Part shown: positions 54,164-62,918 of the stretch, one piece after another | How the letters are laid out: every line of letters begins with the position of its first letter | Numbering within the stretch: the stretch's first letter is position 1 | Assembly (NCBI GenBank): GCA_002692725.1 | Contig: NZLU01000027.1 | Coordinates: forward strand, 23,562-87,561 | Direction: 5' to 3' | DNA: 64,000 nt | Source of the DNA: Ponticaulis sp. | GTDB lineage: Bacteria; Pseudomonadota; Alphaproteobacteria; Caulobacterales; Hyphomonadaceae | Program-made: the position numbers and the translations under genes | The notes under the pieces: model-generated | Databases searched by the model: none | What the model was told of the DNA's origin: nothing | Seen by the model: only the letters and a program-made list of their open reading frames with translations

Positions 54164-54515
54164 TTGTATTCAGGGAGATGGCGCGCTCCGAAAGATATCG
54201 CCCAAACGCACCAAAGACCGCGACTACGGTCTGGGCTAAAGCCCGCCCACGCGCAGACAATGAGCTTAGTGAATATGTCGTGAGCGAAAGAATGGCGCAC
54301 CCATCAGGATTCGAACCTGAGACCTCTGCCTTCGGAGCTGGTTCATTGCCCTATCCGAATTACGCGATAGGGCACGCCAGAGCGCGATAACCATCTGAAA
54401 ATTATTGATTTTTAGAATCCGCTCTCCGAAATCCCTATCCGAGAATACGCCCGAATTTGCCGCCAAGTGCTTACGTGGTGCTTACGCGAAGTCGGGTCCG
54501 GCAGGGATTGGAACC
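54164..54515. other. attachment-site region of the integrated element
   Basis: No gene in 54164-54292. From 54293 come the tRNA-Arg fragment, a 9-bp inverted repeat with 10-base spacer (TGCCCTATC at 54347-54355, GATAGGGCA at 54366-54374) and AT-rich sequence leading to the integrase start. This is where core chromosome changes to accessory DNA. Confidence 0.6.
54293..54337 (-). pseudogene. 3' fragment of tRNA-Arg(CCG), attachment site
   Basis: Read on the minus strand: CTCCGAA anticodon loop (anticodon CCG), anticodon-stem 3' half GGCAG, AGGTC variable region, complete T-arm TCAGG-TTCGAAT-CCTGA, acceptor 3' half TGGGTGC, G and CCA. The 5' half (acceptor, D-arm, anticodon-stem 5' side) is absent; the adjoining bases do not pair. 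Breaking exactly at the anticodon loop is the usual crossover place of tyrosine integrases, and an integrase gene follows at 54516. Confidence 0.85.
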
Positions 54516-55844
54516 ATGGCGAAGATCACCAAGCGGGTCGTCGATACGGCTGAAACAGGCACCAAAGATTACGTCATTTGGGATGATGAACTCCCTGGGT
54601 TTGGTCTACGCGTCTTCGCATCCGGGAAGAGAAGCTATGTGATTCAGTATCGATCAAGAGGACGTTCGCGTCGCTATACGATAGGTCTGCATGGCGTATG
54701 GACTCCGGAGACCGCGCGTCGTGAAGCGAAAGCGCAACTTGGCCGGGTCGCTCATGGTGACGACCCTGCCGAAGAACGGGAAGAAGACCGGAAGGCGCTT
54801 ACCATCAAGCAGCTCTGCGAGCAGTACATCGCCGACATGGAAGCTGGCCTTATCTTAGGGAAAGGCGGCCGGCCGAAGAAGGAGACCACCATTGCCACCG
54901 ATGTCGGCCGTATCCGCAGGCACATCATTCCTCTTCTTGGGACACGACGTGTGCGGGACATCACAAAGCCGGACATGAACAACCTGATGAAAGACATCAT
55001 TGCCGGTAAGACGCGCGTGACCATGAAAACCGAAAAGCTCCGTGGTAAGGCCATCGTTCGCGGCGGCCGTGGCACCGCGATCCGGACCATGGGCCTGCTC
55101 GGTGGCATTTTCTCTTATGCCGTCGAGGCTGGCGTGATTGAGCACAACCCGACGCATGGTCTCCGCAAACCGAAATATCAGGTCCGTGACCGAAGGCTCA
55201 GCGAAGCCGAGTATCGGGTTCTAGGCGGCATTCTTCGCGAGGCGCAGGAGTGCGACCACTACCGCATACACGCCGATATCCTCAGGCTGATCGCGCTGAC
55301 TGGCTGCCGTCGCGGAGAAATCATAAATCTCAAATGGAGCGAGGTCGATCTTGAGGGTAGCTGCCTGCGGCTGGTCGATAGCAAGGAGGGATCTTCCGTC
55401 CGTCCTGTCGGATTGCCTGTTATCGAGTATCTCGAAGACGAACGAAAGCGGCGGGCAGGCACGTATGTCTTCCCCGGCAAGGGCTTGGACAACGCCGTCG
55501 GGAACTTCCCACAGAGTTGGAAGAAAATGTTCAAGGACACGCCGCTTTGGGACGTAACCCCTCACGTTTTGCGACACAGCTTCGCGAGCATCGCGAACGA
55601 CCTGGGCTTCACAGAGATCACGATCGCCGCGCTGATCGGTCATGCCAAAGGATCAGTCACGAGCAAATACGTCCACACGCTCGATTCCACACTGATCATG
55701 GCCGCAGACACTGTGTCCGGCTACGTGAAGGCTTTGCTTGAAGGCGTAGAGTTCAGACGGAACACCTACACGCTGGATCGGCAGTCCCGACAGAGCGCAA
55801 TTGACGACATGCTGATCGAAGCGAGGCCAACGACGGCGGTCTAG
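54516..55844 (+). CDS. int: tyrosine-type site-specific integrase (P4-type)
   Basis: 442 residues from ATG 54516 (MAKITKRVVD). N-terminal arm-binding DUF4102-like domain (LPGFGLRVFASGKRSYVIQYR), SAM-like core-binding domain, then the catalytic domain: Arg in GCRRGEIINLKW (about 263), HVLRHSFAS (His and Arg, about 350), GHAKGS (His, about 374) and the nucleophile Tyr in SKYVHT (about 384), so it appears complete. It should cut and join at the tRNA-Arg(CCG) anticodon loop. Typical of genomic islands. Confidence 0.93.
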   Translation: MAKITKRVVDTAETGTKDYVIWDDELPGFGLRVFASGKRSYVIQYRSRGRSRRYTIGLHGVWTPETARREAKAQLGRVAHGDDPAEEREEDRKALTIKQLCEQYIADMEAGLILGKGGRPKKETTIATDVGRIRRHIIPLLGTRRVRDITKPDMNNLMKDIIAGKTRVTMKTEKLRGKAIVRGGRGTAIRTMGLLGGIFSYAVEAGVIEHNPTHGLRKPKYQVRDRRLSEAEYRVLGGILREAQECDHYRIHADILRLIALTGCRRGEIINLKWSEVDLEGSCLRLVDSKEGSSVRPVGLPVIEYLEDERKRRAGTYVFPGKGLDNAVGNFPQSWKKMFKDTPLWDVTPHVLRHSFASIANDLGFTEITIAALIGHAKGSVTSKYVHTLDSTLIMAADTVSGYVKALLEGVEFRRNTYTLDRQSRQSAIDDMLIEARPTTAV

Positions 55845-55960
55845 AACCGGCTCGCAGCCACCTTTCGCTTCGCGCTACCGCACTGGCCATAGCTTGCACT
55901 GAACTACCTCCTTGAAGGACGCACGATCTGGAACCTTTGAAAGGTAAGACTGGCGCTAGT

Positions 55961-57901
55961 CTAGAAGAGAGACGGAATCCTCGCGCGGATTTCTTCCACG
56001 AGTTCGTGATCGGGAAATCTCTCAATCGCTCGACGCCACATCTGCTTGGCTGCAATGATGTTTCCATCGTTCCAATGAACGCCTCCGAGGTTGAACATCG
56101 CAATGTCATACTCGGGGTCGAGTTCTATCGCCTTTTCATAAGCTGCGATCGCCTCAGAAGAACGTCCAGTATTGCCGTTCGCCACGCCCAACTGGAACCA
56201 GCTCATAGCATCGGGTTGAAGGTGCTCCGCCTGCTCGAGGAGGATTGGGCGACTCTCTTCAAAACGGCCGAGGAAATTGAGCGCGGTGCCTAGGCAATAG
56301 CCATAATGGCCTCCTGCCAGCTCGTACGCCTTGCGGTAACAGAGCTCTGCTTCCTCCCAATTTCCTTCGTCCTGTGCCCAGTGGCCGAGGCGGTCCCATG
56401 GTAGTGCGGCATCGTCGGCATCCACAAGCGCGATATGCTGGCCGAACATCGATCGAAACTCAGAATACTCCCCGATATCCTCGCCTTCCGAGCGCAGATA
56501 GAAGCTGGTCAGCAGTCGTTCGGCGCGTGCACGCCCCAACTTGGGATGCGTCGCTATGCAGCGGTCCCAGAAGGTCAGAGCGAGTTGTGCACTCTCGACG
56601 GAGGTACGCCCGAAAGCCGCGATCTGCCGAGCGCACCAAGGCCATATCCATGGTTCAGAATCCGCATTGCTCAGCAGACCATTGATTTCGCGGAAGGCAG
56701 CACGGGCATCGCCGAGATTAAAAAGGACGTTTATTCGCCAGCCCGAAATCGCCGATGTTCGACCCAGTTGCCGATCCGTGAAGACAACGCGGTCGAAGTA
56801 ACTCAGCGCCTCCCCGTATCGGCCATTACGATGATGATAGTGGGCAAGTGCGTTATGTGCCTCTGGCAGGTTCGAATTCAATCGCAATGCTTCGAGATAG
56901 TGTTCGGCGGCGATATCCTCCTCGCCGAGCCGCTCAAAGCTCGTGCCGAGGTTCTTGTAACACTGCGCGGCCATCTCCGATGAGCTACTGAAATCGGTAT
57001 CTTCAAGCGCTGCGATGTATGACGTCTTTGCTTCTTGCTCATTGCCAAGCGCCGAGAGCGCGTTACCGATTGTGTAATGTAAGCTTCCGACTTGAAAGCG
57101 GCCTGTATCAAGCCTTGATCGCAAATGCGTCAGCGCGGCCTCAATCCGCTCTACGTCAGGGGATTGATATCCCATTCCTAAGTTTATCTCGGCCATGTAA
57201 CAAAAGCCCATGGCGTCGTGATCCGCGCCGAGTACCGAGAGGAACTGCTCGAAAGCAGCGCTGAGGACACGGTCCGCGCCGCTTTCATATAGCCGCTCGG
57301 CCAGCTGCCGCGCGAGGGCCGCATCCTCCGGCACATGGAGCTCCGGCTCGGCCTTTCGCAACACGCCAGGCATTGCCTCGAGCGTCGCGGTCGTTTGCGC
57401 GATCCTGCGATCCCGTGCGATCCGCGCCCCAGAAATTACAAGACTTGCTAGGCGGCTCAAACGATCAACCGTGAGTTCTTCGGTGAATGAGATCGTTAGG
57501 CTCTGCTGATCGGTCCAGCCCTTTCCGCTGTGCTCGTATCGGCGCAGGACCGCATCAACGAAGCTGACGCGAAGCGATTTCGACGGTGCATGATATCCGA
57601 CATAGAAGCTGTACGGCTGTGCAATCAGATAATTCAGATTGGCTCGATCAACCGCGATGCTAAACGAGCCATCCGCGTTGAAAGTGCGCTCTGTTCCTTT
57701 TAGTTGGACATGCACCCGCACGTTCGTGGCCTGCCCATTCAAGACCACCTCTATTTGACAGTCGGTGCCATAGTCCTTCCGGTCAGAACCTTGGAACACA
57801 AAGTCGTTGCTGCGCGAGATAAGAGCCCTGAAAGCAGCTTCAGCCTCGTCTTCCAACGCATGGTTGCGATCGCGCTTGGGTAAATCATCGAACGACTTCA
57901 T
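55961..57901 (-). CDS. DUF4365 domain protein with C-terminal TPR repeats
   Basis: 646 residues. N-terminal DUF4365 domain (about 1-160) of PD-(D/E)XK nuclease type: Asp in DYGTDCQIEV (about 47), Glu at about 51, and VQLKG with Gln 66 and Lys 68. Then a long TPR array, about residues 230-640, with repeats such as YKNLGTSFERLGEEDIAAEHYLEAL and WFQLGVANGNTGRSSEAIAAYEKAIELDP. Last of four leftward genes; 50 bases separate it from the helicase. DUF4365 proteins occur often in defence islands; the TPR part may sense or bind a partner. Ribosome site weak. Confidence 0.82.
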   Translation of the reverse strand: MKSFDDLPKRDRNHALEDEAEAAFRALISRSNDFVFQGSDRKDYGTDCQIEVVLNGQATNVRVHVQLKGTERTFNADGSFSIAVDRANLNYLIAQPYSFYVGYHAPSKSLRVSFVDAVLRRYEHSGKGWTDQQSLTISFTEELTVDRLSRLASLVISGARIARDRRIAQTTATLEAMPGVLRKAEPELHVPEDAALARQLAERLYESGADRVLSAAFEQFLSVLGADHDAMGFCYMAEINLGMGYQSPDVERIEAALTHLRSRLDTGRFQVGSLHYTIGNALSALGNEQEAKTSYIAALEDTDFSSSSEMAAQCYKNLGTSFERLGEEDIAAEHYLEALRLNSNLPEAHNALAHYHHRNGRYGEALSYFDRVVFTDRQLGRTSAISGWRINVLFNLGDARAAFREINGLLSNADSEPWIWPWCARQIAAFGRTSVESAQLALTFWDRCIATHPKLGRARAERLLTSFYLRSEGEDIGEYSEFRSMFGQHIALVDADDAALPWDRLGHWAQDEGNWEEAELCYRKAYELAGGHYGYCLGTALNFLGRFEESRPILLEQAEHLQPDAMSWFQLGVANGNTGRSSEAIAAYEKAIELDPEYDIAMFNLGGVHWNDGNIIAAKQMWRRAIERFPDHELVEEIRARIPSLF

Positions 57902-57951
57902 CTCATGTCTTCTAACCGTTCCGCTAACGGCACACAGAGGCCTGCCTTCCT

Positions 57952-60900
57952 CTACGTGCTACATATCATTCGAAATTTTGAGGCGAAGGTATCAACAACG
58001 AAGGACTCCGTTGAAGCCAAGACTTGGGAATGCGTGCTATTTTTAGCCGCGAGCGAGTACCCAGGCTGAACCACAAAGATCTCGAATTGGTATTCGAGCT
58101 GGTTTCGCTGCGAGCGCAGGGCCCTCAAATCGTCAACTCCGCCTTCTTCAAAACGACTTGGCTTACCAGCTCGCAAACGATCACCTTCACGCCTAAGCAA
58201 CCGATCGATCAACCTCTGTGGTCGTTCGCACCTTCGAACTGACCTTTGGGCTTGACCACAAACCTCGTAGAGGTCGCCCACCCTCGCGCCAGGCGCATCC
58301 GAGGACGAATATTTGCAGTGATACAATCGCACCGTGACGTGATTGCCATCTTGCTCGAAAGCCACGACATCAGCGACCTCACCGGTCCCATCATCATTAA
58401 ATATAATGTGGCTTCCCGTAGTTGAGCGAACCTGCTCGATTGTCCGCGCCTGAACACTATCGGCTCGCCGCTCGAGTCCGAGCGATTCAACGCGGATATC
58501 CACACCGCTCCAATCCCAGACCTCGAAATGCTCATCTGGGAAGTACGGCACTTCCGTATCGGGAAGTGCAAAGAGTTCATCCGCCACGAGGGAATCGCCG
58601 TCGGCGAAGTAGATCGTCGGGGGATACTCATGAAACCAGCGCGACAACGGGATAGGCGCCGCACTCTTTTCGGCTGACGCAGATTGACCTTCTTTCAACG
58701 CGTATCGAACGCCTTCGTCGTTGATCGTCATCGTAAAGTCTGCTCGCGCAGTGCCTGCCACAATCGAAAACTCGATGCGGTCCTGGGCGTCATGCGACGA
58801 AAGTTCCAGTTCGCAGTCATAAATGGAGTGCTGTTCGCCGTTGATGGTGAAAACCCAGCTATCCTCATCAAGGACAGACATCCCCTCATACCAATCGACT
58901 GCGACTGGCGACTTTTGGGGAACCTCCGAGACAAGTTCGGGCTGAATGAGGCGATCAATTATTCCGGCCGTCGAGATCGTCTCATTGAGAAGAGAACGAC
59001 CAAGGTCGTGGCACCAGTCCATCCAGCGTCCGAAATCGTTGGTACGCTCCTGCGCCCAGATCTTTCCCTTTCGTGAACAGCCGAGCGATACCCTACCATC
59101 GTCAGTGAAGCCGACAACCATCCGGTTTGTCTTGCTGCGCGTCCTGTTCCCACTTCGGCTCCGCAATTCATCAGCAATATCGCTGCCTTGATATTGCGAA
59201 TAGCGGATCTTTCGGCGACGCGTTTCACTCAAGCCCAGCGTGTTCAGCACAGGACGCCGTAAAGGATCGAGCGCCCGAAAGATATCTTCGCCCCGAATTC
59301 GTTCGGCATCGTCACCGCATAGAGCCTTGGCCAAATCGTCCAGCCGATCATCATGCGAAGCCGAGACATAGAGCAGGCCGGCCTCCTGATCCCAATGCAC
59401 CATGAAGAGATCGTAGGTTACATCGGCGATGCCTTTGAAGCGGCTCCATTTCGGTAGATCGGCGCGTTCGGTGATGAAGATTGCCAGCGCATCGTGGTGA
59501 TTAATGTGTGGACCGTCGACGATCAGCTGTCGGTGATCGAACCTTACAATGCCACCAATTGGATCCCAAGGCGATTGGGTTGTCTTGTAGACAATCGTCC
59601 CCAAGGTCGGGCGCAATGTTTCCAAGGGTATCTCTGCATCAATTCCCCCAAAACCCTCGAACACCTCTTCGCGTCGGACGGCACGCTCGGTTGCTTTTGA
59701 ACCGATCTGATTGATGAGCTTGTTCCAATCCGCATCCTCAGCGAAAAGACTTGCCAAGGGACTGCCTTCATCTCGCGTCACCGCGGCGATAACGGTTGCC
59801 TCACCCAGATCGTCGCGAGTGCGCGTGAAGCGACCAACGAACTGCAGCGTCACGGCCTCTGACTTCTTTGGATCATGCAATCCCGCAATCTTGAGCTCAG
59901 GCAGATCAAAACCCTCACCGAGCATATCGACACAAACGACGATGCGATGCTCGCCTGCTCGTAACTTCGCGATCGCATCAGCTTGCTCGGAGGCGCTCAA
60001 ACCGCTGTGCAGAAGGACTGGATTGTATTGAGGCCAACGACGTCGATACTTCTCATGCAACTCTTCCGCTCGGATCCGCTTGTTTCCCCGCGCCATTGCG
60101 AGGTGGCGATATCCGTTCGCCTCGTCCGCTTCGAGAGCCTCACCGACTTTCTCAATGATTTGTTCGTCGATATCGTCTCGGTCGAGCCCATCGACGGGCT
60201 GATAGTCGATTTTCCTGAAATAGCCCTCCGCTTGAGCCAGTCCTAGCGGGTAAACAAAAATGAACTTGCCATCGACCCGCATTCCATCATTGCGGAACGG
60301 CGTTGCTGTGAATTGAACGATTTTGACGTTGCCGAACGCTTCCCTGAATTCGCGCCAAGTTCTCGCAGCCACATGGTGAGCCTCATCGATGAAAAGATGC
60401 GACGTACACTCAGCCATTGCCGCTTGAATTTCCGGCGACACACCAGCGGCGATAGACATCGTTGTGACAATGACGTTCGAGATGCCGAACAGACCACGTG
60501 CTTCCTCGACACTCGTTGGCCGCTTGCGCAACAACGATACCACTGGGTATTGGGCGCCTTTATCAATCAAGCCGGCTTTAGGCAGTATGCCCAGTTGCTC
60601 GAACGCACTTGCAATCTGTGTTCTGAGCGCGTCGCTTGGCACGATCACCAGAATGCACTTTGCCCGTTCTTGAAGACCGGCTGCAATCATCGTCTCCGTC
60701 TTACCGGTTCCTGTCGGCATAACGACCGTGGCGATTTTCTCGGACACGGTCCAATGGGCTTGCAAAGCGTGTAAAGCGCCAATTTGAGGCGAGCGGAAAC
60801 CTGGTTTGATGACCTGATCGCCGTCCGTTTGCTCCTTTGCGAAAGCAACGCCATCACTCCAGCTGGAGCCGATCTCATTGCAAAGCTTCGAGATTTCGTC

Positions 60901-61305
60901 AGCATCTTTCTTCGGGTTCAGCGGCAAGGGTGCAAGTAGTGTGAGTGGCGCATCAGAGGCCCTGTTGACGAAGGCCTCGACATCAACGGCTGAGGGGCAA
61001 ACATACACTTTGTCGAACGGAACAGATGAGGTTGTCTTACGCGGAAGAAACAGGATTTCGTTTCCGTCCTGATCTTCACCGACGACACCGACGAGGTGTC
61101 GTTGTGAAAACGGTCTTATTTTAAGCCGCCGGGTAATCGCTGGTTCCGCAATTGCTTCAATGCTCGCGCCATACTGCGATCCAAAAACCGCCAGCCTGCG
61201 GTCAAACCTGATATCAATCTCAGGCGCGGGCTCCTCCATATCGAAAAGCGTACCACTGTTATCGCCGCTACCCGTCAAACCCCTTTGCCCTTTCTGCTTC
61301 TTCAT
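57952..61305 (-). CDS. DEAD/DEAH-box helicase with C-terminal nuclease-like domain
   Basis: About 1117 residues; start 61305 is the best guess, with 61359 and 61239 as alternatives, all without a strong ribosome site, as expected for translation coupled to hipA. Superfamily 2 helicase: Walker A VMPTGTGKTET (about 195-203), DEAH in FIDEAHHV (about 306), FTATPFR, VDMLGEGFDLPEL and QFVGRFTRTRDD. The C-terminal 150 residues contain GEVADVVAFE (about 978) and, one strand later, LYHCKYSS (about 998), the D...hCK pattern of PD-(D/E)XK nucleases. Likely restriction or defence enzyme. Confidence 0.85.
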   Translation of the reverse strand: MKKQKGQRGLTGSGDNSGTLFDMEEPAPEIDIRFDRRLAVFGSQYGASIEAIAEPAITRRLKIRPFSQRHLVGVVGEDQDGNEILFLPRKTTSSVPFDKVYVCPSAVDVEAFVNRASDAPLTLLAPLPLNPKKDADEISKLCNEIGSSWSDGVAFAKEQTDGDQVIKPGFRSPQIGALHALQAHWTVSEKIATVVMPTGTGKTETMIAAGLQERAKCILVIVPSDALRTQIASAFEQLGILPKAGLIDKGAQYPVVSLLRKRPTSVEEARGLFGISNVIVTTMSIAAGVSPEIQAAMAECTSHLFIDEAHHVAARTWREFREAFGNVKIVQFTATPFRNDGMRVDGKFIFVYPLGLAQAEGYFRKIDYQPVDGLDRDDIDEQIIEKVGEALEADEANGYRHLAMARGNKRIRAEELHEKYRRRWPQYNPVLLHSGLSASEQADAIAKLRAGEHRIVVCVDMLGEGFDLPELKIAGLHDPKKSEAVTLQFVGRFTRTRDDLGEATVIAAVTRDEGSPLASLFAEDADWNKLINQIGSKATERAVRREEVFEGFGGIDAEIPLETLRPTLGTIVYKTTQSPWDPIGGIVRFDHRQLIVDGPHINHHDALAIFITERADLPKWSRFKGIADVTYDLFMVHWDQEAGLLYVSASHDDRLDDLAKALCGDDAERIRGEDIFRALDPLRRPVLNTLGLSETRRRKIRYSQYQGSDIADELRSRSGNRTRSKTNRMVVGFTDDGRVSLGCSRKGKIWAQERTNDFGRWMDWCHDLGRSLLNETISTAGIIDRLIQPELVSEVPQKSPVAVDWYEGMSVLDEDSWVFTINGEQHSIYDCELELSSHDAQDRIEFSIVAGTARADFTMTINDEGVRYALKEGQSASAEKSAAPIPLSRWFHEYPPTIYFADGDSLVADELFALPDTEVPYFPDEHFEVWDWSGVDIRVESLGLERRADSVQARTIEQVRSTTGSHIIFNDDGTGEVADVVAFEQDGNHVTVRLYHCKYSSSDAPGARVGDLYEVCGQAQRSVRRCERPQRLIDRLLRREGDRLRAGKPSRFEEGGVDDLRALRSQRNQLEYQFEIFVVQPGYSLAAKNSTHSQVLASTESFVVDTFASKFRMICST

Positions 61306-62497
61306 GCTCGAAAGCTTCGGCATACGAACGAACTTGCTCGCTCGATGCCCCTTCTTCACGAAACGCTTCTTTCCATGATCGCGCTAGAATGACTGCGATT
61401 TCGGCCGCCCACACCTTACCAGTCTCCAGCGTCACATCGAAAAACTCGCATGCCTCCAGCGCGATTTCGAGCGACGCGTCGAACGACCCGCCCTGCATGA
61501 TACCGGTCTCCAGCACTCTGTGTCGTGACGGCGAGGGGTTGATGTCGAAGGCCGGGGACAGCCGCCACCGATCTCCGCCGGCATAGATGAAGCCGTGGTT
61601 CTTCAGATGATCGTCCTTGTTGGAGACGAGGATCGTGAAGACGATTCGTCGCCAGAGTTCATGCAGATCGTCGACCGGCTTGCTCGAAATCTGACGGATC
61701 ACGTCGGCGATGTCCGTATAGAACCCGCCTTCGTCGCTGTCCCAGTCGAGTGCGGTACGCGCCGAAATAAAGGGGATCCGCGTGTTGCCGCGGCGATCGA
61801 ACCGCCGGATCAACGCGATCGGGCTGTCGCTGTCGCGCATCTCGAGTTTTGCTTCGGCGACCCGCAAGCCGCACTTCGCCGCCAGCTTGAGCGTCGCGAC
61901 CTCCACACGTTCGACCGGCTTGGTGTCCTGGGCGGACGTGAACTTGGCGATCCACAAATGCCCGTCGCCCTCGACGTTGGCCTTCGGACGGGCTCCGCCG
62001 AGCGATCCGGCGACACCGGCCAGATCGCGGGCTTCTTCCTCCGCGCCGCCGGGATCGCGCTCGAAGCGGTGCGCAAGCGCGCGCAGGCGGTCAAGCTCGA
62101 CCAGTCGCGGGATTGGCGGGGTCAGGTCGGACAGTGGTTCCATGTCGTCGCCGAGAAACCGCAACGCGCCCTGTCGGGTGCGGTCGTCGGACAGAACCAG
62201 ATAGTCGAACTCGCTGAGACCGCCGCCGAGGGCTTTGGTCATGAGCGCGCGTCCCCATGAATCCGGCGCGGCGTCGGAAAAACATCCGGGCAGCGCCGAA
62301 CGACGGTCACCGCGGCCCGCGCTGAAATGACCGCCCTCACGCAGAGGCAGGCCGGGAGAGAGCGCGAAGCGATCGGGCGCCGCCAACCACTCGGCGGCAT
62401 ATTCAAACTGCGAATGCTGGCGGCGGCCGTCAGTCTCGAACCGCAATCGCCCGACAATCCGCTTGCCTTCGCCAAGGGCGACGATCGCTTCAGGCAT
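61268..62497 (-). CDS. hipA: HipA-type serine/threonine kinase toxin
   Basis: 409 residues. N-terminal HipA subdomain with GRLRFETDGRRQHSQF, P-loop-like SLGGARPKANVE (about 170), catalytic loop VSNKDDHLKNHG (about 297) and metal motif SPAFDINPS (about 315), all intact. In E. coli HipA phosphorylates glutamyl-tRNA synthetase and stops growth. Start codon overlaps the hipB stop; the helicase start lies within its last 38 bases. GC-rich compared with the helicase that follows. Confidence 0.9.
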   Translation of the reverse strand: MPEAIVALGEGKRIVGRLRFETDGRRQHSQFEYAAEWLAAPDRFALSPGLPLREGGHFSAGRGDRRSALPGCFSDAAPDSWGRALMTKALGGGLSEFDYLVLSDDRTRQGALRFLGDDMEPLSDLTPPIPRLVELDRLRALAHRFERDPGGAEEEARDLAGVAGSLGGARPKANVEGDGHLWIAKFTSAQDTKPVERVEVATLKLAAKCGLRVAEAKLEMRDSDSPIALIRRFDRRGNTRIPFISARTALDWDSDEGGFYTDIADVIRQISSKPVDDLHELWRRIVFTILVSNKDDHLKNHGFIYAGGDRWRLSPAFDINPSPSRHRVLETGIMQGGSFDASLEIALEACEFFDVTLETGKVWAAEIAVILARSWKEAFREEGASSEQVRSYAEAFEHEEAERAKGFDG

Positions 62498-62880
62498 CAG
62501 AAGCCGACCCCTTCATCATCGTCGCTGGCCGGAAGAGCGGTTTTTTCCTTGCCCGATCCAGCGGGCTTGGCCCCTCGCTTCCGGTCAATCCGCTTAGGCA
62601 ACGCCTCCCTGTCAAGCAGCAGTCCGGTATCGTCGGAGCCCGGATCGAGGAACTCCGAAATCCGGTCGATCTCGCCGAGCACCAAGCAGGCCATGGCCAG
62701 CGTGCCGATGCTGACGCCGTCGTCTCCCTTTTCCAGTCGGATGACGGTTCTCTCGGACACACCGATCCGTTCGGCGAATCCCTTCACGGAGATTCGCCGC
62801 TTCAAACGAGCGGTCTTGATGTTTGCTCCCAGCGCCTCCAAAGCTCGGCGCGCATTGAGCGAGCTTACCTTAACTGCCAT
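62497..62880 (-). CDS. hipB: HipB-like XRE family antitoxin
   Basis: 127 residues. Helix-turn-helix XRE domain at about residues 18-75: GANIKTARLKRRISVKGFAERIGVSERTVIRLEKG, then an unstructured Lys/Asp-rich tail ending EGVGF, longer than E. coli HipB. It should bind HipA and repress the operon. First gene of the leftward set; the stop overlaps the hipA ATG (ATGA). Confidence 0.88.
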   Translation of the reverse strand: MAVKVSSLNARRALEALGANIKTARLKRRISVKGFAERIGVSERTVIRLEKGDDGVSIGTLAMACLVLGEIDRISEFLDPGSDDTGLLLDREALPKRIDRKRGAKPAGSGKEKTALPASDDDEGVGF

Positions 62881-62918
62881 ATTCGGCCGCCAATTTCATA
62901 TAAACTGCCATATATGGC
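62872..62918. promoter_or_regulatory. hipB operator candidate
   Basis: Direct repeat of AACTGCCATAT at 62872-62882 and 62903-62913, 31 bases apart; the second copy is part of the perfect palindrome GCCATATATGGC (62907-62918). The first copy covers the hipB start codon. A -10-like TATATG lies nearby, so binding here would block transcription. Confidence 0.5.

Noticed and set aside
54293..54380. Complete tRNA gene
   Set aside because: Only the 3' half folds as a tRNA. The bases that should form the 5' acceptor, D-arm and anticodon-stem half do not pair; instead they form a separate inverted repeat.
61595..62260. 221-residue rightward frame
   Set aside because: Antisense to hipA, whose kinase motifs are intact.
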